A stretch of 64,000 nucleotides of DNA from assembly GCA_000963575.1 (NCBI GenBank), contig CP011077.1, positions 2,976,001-3,040,000 of the forward strand, read 5' to 3'. The notes under the pieces are model-generated. The model saw only the letters and a list, made by a program, of their open reading frames with translations. It had not been told where the DNA came from and did no database searches. The position numbers were made by a program, and so were the translations under genes. This document shows, piece by piece, positions 43,401 through 52,964 of this stretch. Each line of letters starts with the position of its first letter. The stretch's first letter is position 1. Origin of the DNA: Klebsiella michiganensis. GTDB lineage: Bacteria; Pseudomonadota; Gammaproteobacteria; Enterobacterales; Enterobacteriaceae.

Positions 43401-46400
43401 GCACTGTCGCCGCGTTGCCCGCCGTCAGGCTGACGTTCCCGGCGCTGCTGCCCACGGTACTGCCTTTTTTGACGTTGCTGTCGCTCTCGGTGGTCACCTT
43501 TTGGCTGGCCGAGCCCACCGTAAAGCCAATGCCGCCGGTGCCCATCAGGCCAGATTTTTTCTTCTGTGTGACCTGGGTGTCATGCATTGATTCATCGGCG
43601 GTGGTCAGCGTCAGGTTGTTGCCTGCCGCAAGCGCCACATCCTGCGTGCCAACCACATTACTGCCCTGCACCGTGAGATCGTTCCCCGCGCGCATCTGCA
43701 CGCTGTTGCCGCTGAGCGTGGTGCTCTGCGCGTCGCGCTCGCTGGTGTTGCCGTAAAAATCATAGGTCGTTTTCGACAGGAAGCCTTTCTTCGTCCACTG
43801 GCTGCGGCCTTCATGGTCAAAGGTCGATTCGCCGCTGGTCAGGTTGATGTCATTCCCCGCCTGGGCGATTAAACCGTCCTGCGCAGTGATGTCTGCCGCC
43901 CGGGCGTTAATGTCCCGACCGGCGGAAAGCTGGAGGTTGCCTCCGGCGTCGATGCGGCTGCCCGCCTCGCTGGTTTGCAGCGTGCGGTCGAAGTGTTTGG
44001 CATCCCGCGTGTAGTCGGTGCCGTGGCTGAGCTGCCGCGTATCCAGGGTCAGATCCCGCCCCGCCGTCAGCCGCGTGTCGCTCTCTTTGCCCCGGTTGAC
44101 CAGCTCGCTGGCGGTCAGGCGAATATCGTTGCCGGCTTGAAGAATCAGTTTCCCCTGGTCGTTTTCAACGTAGATCCCGGCCGTACGTTCCAGCCACGCT
44201 TCTGTGCCCTGGCGGCCGCCCTGGGTCTGGCTGACGATGTCATGCCCGGCCGCCAGCGTCAGGCTGTCGCCCGCCATCAGTTTGCCGCCGGTGTTGGTAA
44301 TATCGTTTTTCGCCAGTACCGTGAGCTTGTCACCCTGAATGAAGCCTGCGTTGCTCAGGTTTTCCGCGCTGATTTGCGTCAGCTCGCGGCCTTTCACCGT
44401 GCCGCTGTTGGTGACATCGCCCTGGGTATTCATCAGGACTCGGTTGCCTGCCAGCAGCGCGCCGCTGCCGGTCACATCGTCCGGTTTCACCCGGACATAA
44501 AGCTGCGGCACGCTGACCACTTCAGTGCTGCCGTCCGGCAGGGTGACGGTTTTATTCACCATCCACACCATGTCGCTGGTGAGCAACGCCGCCTGCTCAG
44601 CGCTCAGCGCCACGCCGGGCTTAAGCTGGTACTGTTCCGCAAAGGTTTTGCCGTTGTTCAGCAGCCATTTGTACTGCTCATTGTCGTCGCTCATTCCCGT
44701 CAGGAAGCGCTGCCCGGTCGCCTGAGCAACCTGGTCACGCACCAGTTTTTGCTCGTAAAAACCGTCGCCGAGACGCTTCTGCAGGCGGTCGCCCCAGACA
44801 TCTGCGCTGCTGAACAAAGCCTTACCGCTGGTAAAGCGGCTGTCGGTTTCAATCAGGTAATGGTTGTTGTTCCCCGGATGCAGCACGAACAGGCTGCTTT
44901 CCGGAAGACGGAGCACCGGCGGCACGACCCGCACAACCAGCTCGCTCGCCTGGCCGTTTTGCTGCAACGGCAGGTCGAGGATCCCCCCCGGCTGTGAGGC
45001 CGCCAGCGCGTCAAGGTCCGCCGGGTTATTGAGCGTCACGTCTACCGTCCCGCTGCCGCTGGCACGGCCCCCTGCCGCCGCCTCTTGCGTCACGCCGTCG
45101 GCAACAATTTTTGTCCCTGAATTATTTTGCGGCCCAATGAGCTGCCCCGCTCCTTGCCCGGCGCGCGTGGCCACCTGCATCAGCCCCATCGCCAGCGGCG
45201 TTTCGCTGTTATTCCCCGCATAGGCATAGACGGACTGCCGGGTTTTCCACTTGCCGCCGCCCTTGTAGTTAGAGATGGTCTGGCCTTGCTCAACAATCCG
45301 CTGCACGCCCTGGGTTTCATTGTTGAAGACCTGCCCCGTGCGGGTGACCAGGTCCCCTCCGGCGATGATGCGGCTGTCCTGGTTGGTGAGGGTGCCACCT
45401 TCAACCGTCAGATCCCTGCCGCTGCGAATTGTCGACGGATCTTTGTGCACCACCTGCGTTTGCCAGACCTGCCGGGTGTAGCGGTATTCATAGAAGTGTT
45501 TCGTCACGCCGCCGGGGATAAAGAAGCGCAGTCGGTTATTGCTCCCCGGCTCTTTTTGCAGACTAACACCCGGGATGCGGTTGCCGTTCTCATCAATGGC
45601 GTAACGGAAGCGACCTTCCCACGGCCCGAGACGATAGCGTTTCCCGTCGCCGCCAAAACAGGCACCGTCGCCATCGCCGGTGCAGAACTGGAACTCACTC
45701 ACTTCGCCTGAGGACGACACCAGCCCCGGCGCATCGCTCAGTAACAGGTGAATATCCCGGTTGTCGATTTGCTGTGCCGCCAGGTGCATAGCCCCCATGG
45801 CTTCGATATCGGCGCTAAAGTTTTCCACTTTTTGCGCCAGCCCGGAAAGGGTGCCGTCCGGGCTCATCTGCCCGCCAATCGCCATATCACCGTCGCTGTA
45901 AATCAGGGCGTGATCTCTGTTGGTCAGGTTGTCTGTCGCGACGATCAGCCGCTGGCGGGCCGCAATCGTTGCGGCTTTATTCTGCGGCGCATCTTTGTCG
46001 TTGATTAGCCTGCGGGCGTCAATCAGCAGGTTATCGCCGTAGATCCGCCCCGGGCCGCTGTTATGCAGCGTGTCGGCGATAAGATGGCTATTTGTGCCGT
46101 CCACCAGCCCCGTGTTGGTCATTTGCCCGGCGCGGACAGCGACCGTGCTGCCCTTGATTTCGCCGCTGCCGCTATTGTTCAGCGCAGGCGTGGTAATGGC
46201 CAGCGTTCTGAGCGCCGTCAGTAAGCCCGCATTGGTCAGCCCCCCGCGAGCGTCAAGGGTCAGGTCGCCGTTGCTGGCGAGGGTGCCGTCCTGTAACAGA
46301 TGCACCAGCGTTGTCAGGTTGAGCGCCTGCTCGGCCGTGATGCGCCCCACGCCATCCAGCTGACGAAGCTGCACGGTCATGTTGCCCTGCGAAACCAGCT

Positions 46401-49400
46401 CCCCGCCCTGGTTGCTCATCACCAGCGCGCCGGCGTTCACCGGTGCAATGTCCAGCTGTTGTTGGGAAGAGAGCAAACCGCCGCGGTTGTCCAGCGCCGC
46501 CTGAATATCGGCGGCAAGTTGATTCGCCGCCCTCAGCGCTCCCTGCTGGTTATTGACCGCACGCGCAGTGAGCTGCAGGTTGCCCGCCTCAATGCCCTGC
46601 CCGCTGGTGCGCGTGTTGTGGTTATCCAGGCTGTCTGCCGCGAGCGTGAGCGTCCCGTTAGCTTTAATAAAGCCCTGGCTGTTATTGAGATCTTGATTAA
46701 CCTTCAGCTCGCCGTCTTTCCAGGCAAAAACTTTGCCCTGCTGGTTATTCAGCGTGTCGGCGCTGAGCGCCAGGCCACCGCCCGACAGCAGTTTGCCGCT
46801 CTGGTTATCGATTTGCCCGCTGAACAACGACAGCATGGTGTTGCCCTGCAGCGTTCCGCCCTGATTATTCAGCAGCCCGCTCAGCAGAGTGAGCGTCTGG
46901 TTAGCCAGGATCTGGCCCTGCGGGTTGTTGAACACGCCCTGTTGCGCGTCCAGGTGCATAGCCCCGCCGGCCTGTATCTGGCCGGTCTGGTTGTTAAACG
47001 CCGTACCGGTGAGTGATGCATCCCCCAGCGAGCTAATCTGCCCGCCCAGGTTATCCCACTGCCCGCCTTTGCCGTCCAGTTGCCCCGCTGCCAACAGGCC
47101 AGCGCGGTTGTCTACATTCCCGCTGCGCAGAGTCAACTTACCGCCCGAACGAATGCCGGTGGTATCACCGCGGGTGTCTGCGTTGTTAAGCCTCGCCCCC
47201 TGGGTATCAAGGGTAAGATCGCCGGTCGCCTGGATCAGGCCGCCCGTGTTATCCAGCCCTTCGCTGGTCAGCGTCAGCTGGCTGCCGGTCAGTCTGCCTC
47301 GCTGGTTGTTCACCTGGCCACCGTGGAGAGCCAGCGCCTGCCGGGCGGCAATGCGCCCGTCACCGTTGAGCAAGGCCCCGTCCAGCGTCAGGCTGGCGTC
47401 GTCAGCCGCAGACTGGATCAGCCCGCCGGCGTTGTTCAGGCTGCCGGCACGAAGCCCCAGCGCGCGCAAGCTTTCAAGGGTGCCCTGACCGTTATCGATT
47501 GCCCCGGAGATCAGCAGGTTCACCGCCCCCTGCGGCGTACTGATTCGCCCCGTCTGGTTATTCAAGTCTGAGGCATTGAGCGCAATGCCCTGCTGCCCGA
47601 CCAGCCGCCCGTCGCGGTTATCCAGGCCCCGTGCCAGTGAGATATTGGCGGCGCCGTTGGCTGCCATCAGGGTTCCGGCCCGGTTGTCCAGCGCATCACC
47701 GGCCAGGGTGAGGCCGCTACCGCTTTGAATGGTGCCGCTTTGGTTGTTTACGGACTCGCTGGCGTTCAGTTTTAACTGCCCGTCGCGGCTACTGAGCAGG
47801 CCATGGCTGTTATCAAGCCCTTCCGTACCCAGCGTCAGCTCGCTCGCGCCGCTGGTTTCACCGCGCCGGTTATCCCAGCCTTTCCCTTCGGCGTGAACTT
47901 TATCTGCCGCGATCAGGCCGGACTGGTTATTCACCTCCCCGGCGTGCAGCGTCAACGTGCCCCCGGCTCGAATGCCGGTTTTGTTGCCCAGGGTCTGGGC
48001 GTTATTCAACTGCTGGCCCTGAGTATTCACCGACAAGTCGCCTCTGGCCTGAATCAGCCCCGCCGTGTTATCCAGCCCCTGCCCGGCAAGGGTCATGGAT
48101 GCCGCACTGATGCTGCCCTGCTGGTTGTTCAGCCCGGCACGGTAGCTAAGGCTAAAATCTCCGTCGCCGCTGAGCGTTCCCTGCTGGTTATTCAGCGCTC
48201 CCGCCGTTATGCGCACCCCGCTCTGGCTGGCAATTTGCCCGCCGCTGTTATCGATTTCGCCGCTGAACGTGAGCGAGGCTTCTCCCGGCCCCCGCTGCAG
48301 CAACGAGCCACCGCGGTGCAACAGGCTATTCCCCTCAAGCTGCAGCCGCTGGCCCTCGGTCCTGGCCCCGTTCAGGGACAGGCGAGCGCTGTTCAGACTC
48401 AGGAAATCCTCACTGAGCATGTCGCCCTTGTCGCCGATGAAATCCTGACTGGTTACGGCCAGCCCGCCAGTCTTCTGCGCTATCAAACGCCCCTGCTGGT
48501 TGTCGATGCGCGCTGCCTGAAGGGTGACGCCACCATCAAAACTGCCGAGCTGCCCCTGGGTGTTGTTCAGCGTCTCAGCCTCAACCGCCAGACCGCGCGC
48601 CGCGGTGATCGACCCCTGCGTGTTATCGACGGAGCGGGTTTTCAGCGCTAAAGCCTGGGCCCCGGTTTGCGCCAGTTGCCCTTCGCGGTTGCTGATTTCG
48701 TCCGCTTCAAGATGGAGGGTTTCTGCGCTGAGATGGCCTTTATCATTGCGAATCTGACCCTGGGTGCTGGCGCTAAGGCTACGATCCGCCGCCAGCGTGG
48801 CGCTGCGGGTGTCAATGTCCCCTTGAGTGGCGGTGAGGGACAGGTCTTTCGCCTTCAGCTTTGCGCCCTGTAAATCCAGCGCCTGACCGCTGGCCGCAAG
48901 CCGTTCACCGGCCTGGAGTTGCCCCTGAGCCTGAAGTTTGCCGCCTGCGGTTAGCGTCATCGAGCCAGGCCGCGTCAGGTTGCCTTTCTCATCCACGCCT
49001 GCGGCAGTGACGCTGTTCTGCTGCGCGTCGATTGAGGCCGCCGTCACCTGCACATTTCCTGCCGCCAGCACCGTACCGCGCTGAGTGGTCTGGTTGCGGG
49101 CATCAAGCTGAACGTGCCCATCCGAGCGAATATTGCCGCTATTATCAATATCACCGGCTACGACGTGTACCGCCTGCGTCGAGCTCATTAGCCCGTTGTT
49201 TGTGAGCTTGCCGTCGGCGCTGAGCGACAGTTCTCCCGCTGACGCGCCAATCTCCCCGGCGTTACGTACCCCGACGCCTCGCTCGGTGCCCACCAGTTTA
49301 ATTTTATTGGCATACATGCCGCCCAGCGCCGCCACGTCCAGCGCAAATTCGGGCTTATCTCCCGCGCTGTCCGGCCTGGTGGACAACACATTGCCCTGGG

Positions 49401-50184
49401 CATCGGTCTGGTTACGCCCGGTCGTCAGCTGTAAATTTTTTGCCTGTAACTGGGCGTTGACGTCAACCGAGCGGGCAATCAGGCGGGTGTAATCACTCTG
49501 CCCATCGTTAAGCCCCTTACCTTCGATGCGGATCCGGCCATTGTCCACGTCAAATCCCTGAAGGCGGCCATTTTCAATCCGCGCTTTACCCGCCGCCAGC
49601 GTGGAGGTATTGGCGTTGATAAAACCGCAGCCGCTACAGGTAATGCCCGCCGGGTTGGCAATAATCACATCCGCGCGCTTCCCGGCCACTTCAATAAAGC
49701 CGTTGAGCTGGCTGGGGTTGCGGCTGTTCACTTCGTTGAGAATGACTTTGGCTTCGCCGTTGGCGAGCCACGGGTTACCCGCCACCGCCCCGGCCAACTG
49801 CGTCTGACTGTTAACCCGGCTGTTGTTGAGCACCGCACCGCGTTCGCCCACATCAAACTGGCTGTAACGGTTGTGTGACAGGCCGTTTTCATTCGGCGCC
49901 TGAATATTGACCTGAGGCAGGCCGTTGGACGTGTTGACCACCGTCGGCTGCTGGCGACCGGCAGCGGAACCATCCGCCACAATGCCGTCCGCCCAGGCGG
50001 TGGGAGCAATAATTCCCCCGGCAAGCCATAACGAGAAGGTTAGCGCCGAGAGCCGGAGGCAGGCTCCAGGCGTGGCCCCGGTGCCGCGCGTCGACTCTCC
50101 GCCGTAGGCACGAGCTAATTCTGAAACCACCACCAGCATCTGGCGGGCGCGGTTAAAGACGATGCGGTAGCACAGCTTGTTCAT
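40447..50184 (-). CDS. cdiA: CdiA contact-dependent growth inhibition toxin
   Basis: 3245 residues. There is an extended signal peptide (MNKLCYRIVFNRARQMLVVV..., cleavage near TAWA/DG, residue 65), then a TPS secretion domain (VNIQAPNENGLSHNRYSQFD, IANPAGITCSGCGFINAN). FHA-1 hemagglutinin repeats span to about 1400 and a non-repeat receptor-binding-type region about 1480-1850 (GEVSEFQFCTGDGDGACFGG). FHA-2 repeats reach about 2650, followed by a pre-toxin region. VENN lies at residues 2927-2930 (41395-41406). The variable tip of 315 residues starts AFNLAGRTHKEIES and ends with VVLKGPTGSVRLNAAWTIQP and a basic GSGK tail. CdiB exports the filament to kill neighbours lacking CdiI. The tip family is not recognised. 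No internal stops, so this copy looks functional. Confidence 0.95.
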   Translation of the reverse strand: MNKLCYRIVFNRARQMLVVVSELARAYGGESTRGTGATPGACLRLSALTFSLWLAGGIIAPTAWADGIVADGSAAGRQQPTVVNTSNGLPQVNIQAPNENGLSHNRYSQFDVGERGAVLNNSRVNSQTQLAGAVAGNPWLANGEAKVILNEVNSRNPSQLNGFIEVAGKRADVIIANPAGITCSGCGFINANTSTLAAGKARIENGRLQGFDVDNGRIRIEGKGLNDGQSDYTRLIARSVDVNAQLQAKNLQLTTGRNQTDAQGNVLSTRPDSAGDKPEFALDVAALGGMYANKIKLVGTERGVGVRNAGEIGASAGELSLSADGKLTNNGLMSSTQAVHVVAGDIDNSGNIRSDGHVQLDARNQTTQRGTVLAAGNVQVTAASIDAQQNSVTAAGVDEKGNLTRPGSMTLTAGGKLQAQGQLQAGERLAASGQALDLQGAKLKAKDLSLTATQGDIDTRSATLAADRSLSASTQGQIRNDKGHLSAETLHLEADEISNREGQLAQTGAQALALKTRSVDNTQGSITAARGLAVEAETLNNTQGQLGSFDGGVTLQAARIDNQQGRLIAQKTGGLAVTSQDFIGDKGDMLSEDFLSLNSARLSLNGARTEGQRLQLEGNSLLHRGGSLLQRGPGEASLTFSGEIDNSGGQIASQSGVRITAGALNNQQGTLSGDGDFSLSYRAGLNNQQGSISAASMTLAGQGLDNTAGLIQARGDLSVNTQGQQLNNAQTLGNKTGIRAGGTLTLHAGEVNNQSGLIAADKVHAEGKGWDNRRGETSGASELTLGTEGLDNSHGLLSSRDGQLKLNASESVNNQSGTIQSGSGLTLAGDALDNRAGTLMAANGAANISLARGLDNRDGRLVGQQGIALNASDLNNQTGRISTPQGAVNLLISGAIDNGQGTLESLRALGLRAGSLNNAGGLIQSAADDASLTLDGALLNGDGRIAARQALALHGGQVNNQRGRLTGSQLTLTSEGLDNTGGLIQATGDLTLDTQGARLNNADTRGDTTGIRSGGKLTLRSGNVDNRAGLLAAGQLDGKGGQWDNLGGQISSLGDASLTGTAFNNQTGQIQAGGAMHLDAQQGVFNNPQGQILANQTLTLLSGLLNNQGGTLQGNTMLSLFSGQIDNQSGKLLSGGGLALSADTLNNQQGKVFAWKDGELKVNQDLNNSQGFIKANGTLTLAADSLDNHNTRTSGQGIEAGNLQLTARAVNNQQGALRAANQLAADIQAALDNRGGLLSSQQQLDIAPVNAGALVMSNQGGELVSQGNMTVQLRQLDGVGRITAEQALNLTTLVHLLQDGTLASNGDLTLDARGGLTNAGLLTALRTLAITTPALNNSGSGEIKGSTVAVRAGQMTNTGLVDGTNSHLIADTLHNSGPGRIYGDNLLIDARRLINDKDAPQNKAATIAARQRLIVATDNLTNRDHALIYSDGDMAIGGQMSPDGTLSGLAQKVENFSADIEAMGAMHLAAQQIDNRDIHLLLSDAPGLVSSSGEVSEFQFCTGDGDGACFGGDGKRYRLGPWEGRFRYAIDENGNRIPGVSLQKEPGSNNRLRFFIPGGVTKHFYEYRYTRQVWQTQVVHKDPSTIRSGRDLTVEGGTLTNQDSRIIAGGDLVTRTGQVFNNETQGVQRIVEQGQTISNYKGGGKWKTRQSVYAYAGNNSETPLAMGLMQVATRAGQGAGQLIGPQNNSGTKIVADGVTQEAAAGGRASGSGTVDVTLNNPADLDALAASQPGGILDLPLQQNGQASELVVRVVPPVLRLPESSLFVLHPGNNNHYLIETDSRFTSGKALFSSADVWGDRLQKRLGDGFYEQKLVRDQVAQATGQRFLTGMSDDNEQYKWLLNNGKTFAEQYQLKPGVALSAEQAALLTSDMVWMVNKTVTLPDGSTEVVSVPQLYVRVKPDDVTGSGALLAGNRVLMNTQGDVTNSGTVKGRELTQISAENLSNAGFIQGDKLTVLAKNDITNTGGKLMAGDSLTLAAGHDIVSQTQGGRQGTEAWLERTAGIYVENDQGKLILQAGNDIRLTASELVNRGKESDTRLTAGRDLTLDTRQLSHGTDYTRDAKHFDRTLQTSEAGSRIDAGGNLQLSAGRDINARAADITAQDGLIAQAGNDINLTSGESTFDHEGRSQWTKKGFLSKTTYDFYGNTSERDAQSTTLSGNSVQMRAGNDLTVQGSNVVGTQDVALAAGNNLTLTTADESMHDTQVTQKKKSGLMGTGGIGFTVGSASQKVTTESDSNVKKGSTVGSSAGNVSLTAGNAATVHGSDVVAGQDLSIIGREVAITAAQNSHTELTKTEQKSSGFTLALSGTAGSAVNTAVQQAKSAHNESDGRLAALKGTQAALTGVSAAQAVAKDEATGDVKGNDNTVGISLSYGSQSSTSERKLDQQTASGSKLNAGRDIHIQATGGDIAVVGSQLQAGRDTTLDASRDILLSSASNTETVSGSNSSHGGSVGVGIGYGSGGAGINVSASVNAGKGKENGSTVARSETTVESGNRVALTSGRDTTLQGAQVSGNSIVADVGRNLTLTSEQDSDRYDSKQQNASAGGSFSFGSMSGSASVNVSRDKMHSNYDSVKEQTGLFAGKGGFDVTVGEHTQLNGAVIGSTASADKNRLDTGTLGWEDIHNQADYKVEHQSAGFSTGGNIGGQFVGNLANTLLTGVNKEGHDSSTTRSAVSAGTITVRDTDKQQQDVANLSRDAEHANQTLSPVFDKEKEQKRLQAAQLISEIGNQAADIARTQGEIAGLKAKKDPAALEAARAELIAKGNKKPTAEQIADKAYHTAMAPYGTGSAIQQGIQAATAAIQGLAGGDLSKAIAGGAAPYLAEIIHKKTTDPITGEVNTEANLMAHAVLGAVVAKIQGNNALSGAAGATTAEFIAQQMYPGIKRDDLSEEQKQTISALSTLAAGLAGGLTGNSPADVVAGAQAGKNAVENNAFNLAGRTHKEIESSIQKQAEGVDLDDIYGNDQSKKDAFKKGREQGVKDGLKDGVSESLEGAINTILHPMDTIADLASAIWNYDKTYDAIKISIAEWNQLYDYALVNNPELAGQMVGSLQGKVLGNIGGNTIVSGATVKIIQKVARMESGIQMLPDANGKNHLTAVRNDIHIPVDKVEIWLRGGASGDLNASKARLEVLRTEQMADQRAFEKSGKKAEVNALKNDIRRIEKSRTMGENLSRAGIDNESNINNSIIIEKLFDSAKELTLENRMSSVVLKGPTGSVRLNAAWTIQPDGTKRLSTVTSQLFDVKGSGK

Positions 50185-50228
50185 AACAATAACTTCCCGT
50201 CATTCTGCCTCAGGCAGTCCATGTTGAA

Positions 50229-51941
50229 TTAATATTGCCAGTTAACGCTGAAGCCCAGGGTCACCGGATCGGTGCGAAAACCCGATGGCTTTGAGAGCGG
50301 TATGCCGGCAAACAGGTCATAGCCAATCCCCGTTCGGCTGATGTTGCCTCGAAGCCCGCTTACCGCGCCGGCCAGGTGACGCCCAAGCAGCGCAAACCCG
50401 TCCGCGCGCCCGCCAACTTCGCCATAATCAGCCCCCAGGTAGAACTCCTGCTGAGGCAGCGGCGTTTGCCACGCCAGGGTGTTCTGCACATACCAGCCGT
50501 GATTGGCGCTCAGGGAACGCTCCCCGTCGAAGCCGCGGACCGTCCAGCGGTTACCGATAGAGAACTGATCCTGTGGCGTAAGAGGCGTAGAGCTGGTCTG
50601 CCGCAGCCAGCTCATCTGGTAGCGGAATTGTTGATTCGCGAGGGCAAAAGGCAGGTTTAAAGAAGCATTCCAGGTGAGGATTTTGCTCAGCGCTGTCGCG
50701 TAGTCGCCTTCAGGATTTTGCTCTTCCCAGGCCGGCATCGCGCCAAACCAGCGCGTACCGCGCTGATAGCTCACGCCCGCGTCCAGCGTCGCCGCCCCCA
50801 GATAGTGACGATGGCTCAGCCCCAGTTGCCAGGCGCTGGTCCGCCGACGCTGTATATCCAGCTCAGTGTCGTTAATGTAGTTGCGCGTTTCGCGGTACAG
50901 CACGCCATAGCGCAGCGTGGTTTTGCTGTTGCTACCTCGCTGAATCACCCGGCTAAGGCCAGTATTCAGATTTTTGCTTTGCCCGGAATAGCGGATATCA
51001 CCGTTAAGGCCCGCAATGGACTGGACATAATTAGAGCGCCCGCCGGTCATATCAAACAGCCAGTAGCCCCACGGCAACGAATAATGCGCATTCAGGCTGG
51101 TGCTCTGTTTTTTGCCCTGGAAACCGAGATCGTGCCCGGCCGAAATGTAAAACAGGTCGCTCAGCGCCAGCGGGTTATCCAGCGCCAGCATCACGCCGCC
51201 CTGGGTACGCCCGGTGCTTTTTGTGCCGGAGTCGTCCACCCAGACGCTGGTATGCCACAGGCGGGATTGTTTCCGGGCAATCACAATGTCACTCTCTCCC
51301 GGCAGGTCACCGGGCACCAGCTCCATACTGGCTTCTACAGTGGGTAAACGCTGCAGGTTTTCCAGCCCTTGCTCAATATCGCGCAGATCCAGCAGATCGC
51401 CTTCTTTCACCGGCATGGCCGTGGTGATAATTGCCCGACTGTCGGCCCCCTCTTTATAGCGCACCGCCCGGACTTTCCCCGGAAAGAGGGTTAGCTGCAA
51501 TGTGCCGGAGCGTAAATCCTGTTCAGGCGCCAGCACCCGGCTGGTAACCCAGCCGTGCTCAATCAGATTGTTTTGCAGGCGGCTAATGAGCTGGTTGATG
51601 CCTTTTATGCCCAGGCAGTGCCCGACGCCGCCGTTGGCGATGCGGGAGAGCGGCACCCAATGAGGGAACGCCTGCTTGCCGCTCAGTACAACAGAAGTAA
51701 TTGGGAAACAGGGCGTTTCGGACGGAAATGGGCCATTCACCTCTGGCACAGTGTCAGCATCCAGACGCACACCTGGTGTCTGGGGGGCGAGCTGCGCCTC
51801 ACGGGCCTCCTGTTGAGCCTGCTGGTGCTGCTGTTGATGATCGAAAAGCCGGGTGCTGTCGGGAGCAGCCAGAGCCTGAAATACACTGCCTGCGCAAAGG
51901 ACGGCTAACGAATTAAAAAGCAATGAATGCACTGACGGCAT
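50229..51941 (-). CDS. cdiB: CdiB, two-partner outer-membrane exporter for CdiA
   Basis: 570 residues. A signal peptide (LAVLCAGSVFQALAA) is followed by a Gln-rich helix (HQQQHQQAQQEAREAQ). A POTRA region runs from about 75 (ITSVVLSGKQAFPHW, LISRLQNNLIEHGWVTSRVL). A 16-strand Omp85-type barrel carries WTVRGFDGERSL, the conserved lid-loop motif, and the C-terminal VNWQY. It exports CdiA through the outer membrane. It lies 44 bp upstream of cdiA in the order cdiB-cdiA-cdiI of E. coli-type CDI. A GGAAGG ribosome site precedes the ATG. Confidence 0.95.
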   Translation of the reverse strand: MPSVHSLLFNSLAVLCAGSVFQALAAPDSTRLFDHQQQHQQAQQEAREAQLAPQTPGVRLDADTVPEVNGPFPSETPCFPITSVVLSGKQAFPHWVPLSRIANGGVGHCLGIKGINQLISRLQNNLIEHGWVTSRVLAPEQDLRSGTLQLTLFPGKVRAVRYKEGADSRAIITTAMPVKEGDLLDLRDIEQGLENLQRLPTVEASMELVPGDLPGESDIVIARKQSRLWHTSVWVDDSGTKSTGRTQGGVMLALDNPLALSDLFYISAGHDLGFQGKKQSTSLNAHYSLPWGYWLFDMTGGRSNYVQSIAGLNGDIRYSGQSKNLNTGLSRVIQRGSNSKTTLRYGVLYRETRNYINDTELDIQRRRTSAWQLGLSHRHYLGAATLDAGVSYQRGTRWFGAMPAWEEQNPEGDYATALSKILTWNASLNLPFALANQQFRYQMSWLRQTSSTPLTPQDQFSIGNRWTVRGFDGERSLSANHGWYVQNTLAWQTPLPQQEFYLGADYGEVGGRADGFALLGRHLAGAVSGLRGNISRTGIGYDLFAGIPLSKPSGFRTDPVTLGFSVNWQY

Positions 51942-52780
51942 ATCACCTTCCCTGATGAAATATGAAATATAGTTTTATTTTTCTCATTATCATTAAAATG
52001 CGCTTAATGGCAATAATTTAGGTTAATTTGTTCGACGAAACATTTTCCTCATTTAAATGTACTCGCCGGGTTTTCTAAATATTTATCGACCATGCGGACT
52101 CTTTCCTGAGAGCATCTGTAGTATTTAAATGTAAATATCCATAACTCAGCCGGGACAATGTGACACATTCTATTTTTCGGATTTAATATATGAACAATAG
52201 AAATGTCACAGGATCGCCCGCCTGCCAACAATCGACATAATATACTGATTTAATTGAATTTTAATTAATAGCGCAAGTTAACTTCAGAGGCCGGGAATTT
52301 GACTTCTATGTAACGGAAAATATTATCTCCAATGACACACTCGTGACTCACGCCCCACCAAAATTAGTAGGCTTGAAATATTCCACCCGGCCTTGACTCA
52401 ATGACATTTTCTCATAAGCCCGACAGCCAGAATCATTCTTCAGGAGCCCGCTTTTGGAGAGGAGGCTGTCACCCCATCGTCACGTTAATTTAATACAGGA
52501 CAAGAAATTCACGTCCCGTCTGAAATATCACTTATCCGAAATCAGCCCCTATCGGGCACGCATGATGGCCATTCTTTCGCAGAAAATCTTTTTACCGGGG
52601 GTGATATTGTCGGTGCCAATGCTACGACTTAGTTCACAAAATTAATGAGATAGTCGCAAAGCGCTACCCAAGGAGGCGAGTCAGGTGATAACGTGTCGGA
52701 CGGTCTCTGGGCAGGCATAAGCCGCCGCGATGATAACGCTTCAGAGAAAAAGGATGGAGACCCAAGCCGGGCAGAAGAAC
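51942..52780. other. cdi upstream region, no gene seen
   Basis: About 840 bp between cdiB and tRNA-Ser, AT-rich for the first 350 bp, where the cdi promoter must lie. One unconvincing 63-codon frame (52454-52645) has no supporting features. Confidence 0.5.
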
Positions 52781-52870
52781 TGGCGGAGAGAGGGGGATTT
52801 GAACCCCCGGTAGAGTTGCCCCTACTCTAGTTTTCGAGACTAGTCCGTTCAGCCGCTCCGGCATCTCTCC
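52781..52870 (-). tRNA. serU: tRNA-Ser (anticodon CGA)
   Basis: A 90-nt class II tRNA with GGAGAGATGCCGGAGCGGCT at the 5' end, an anticodon loop TCTCGAAAA (CGA), a long variable arm (GAGTAGGGGCAACTC), TTCAAATCC and an encoded CCA. It is nearly identical to E. coli serU. Its 3' end faces the CDI locus, a common insertion side for islands. Confidence 0.97.
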
Positions 52871-52964
52871 GTTCTGGTGGTTGCCATCATGCCAGGTTAT
52901 GCGGCATTTTAACAGTCTGGGTTCTTTCGTTTCAGTTCAAACGATGACTTTGCGAGCAAGTAAC

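Noticed and set aside
41453..49492. Long plus-strand open frames opposite cdiA (for example 41650-42606, 43975-44997, 47803-48651)
   Set aside because: They are antisense to a clearly coding gene with GC-rich third positions and lack any recognisable domain or ribosome site.
52454..52645. 63-codon frame upstream of tRNA-Ser
   Set aside because: No ribosome site, no recognisable features, and position in a cdi upstream region of mixed composition.
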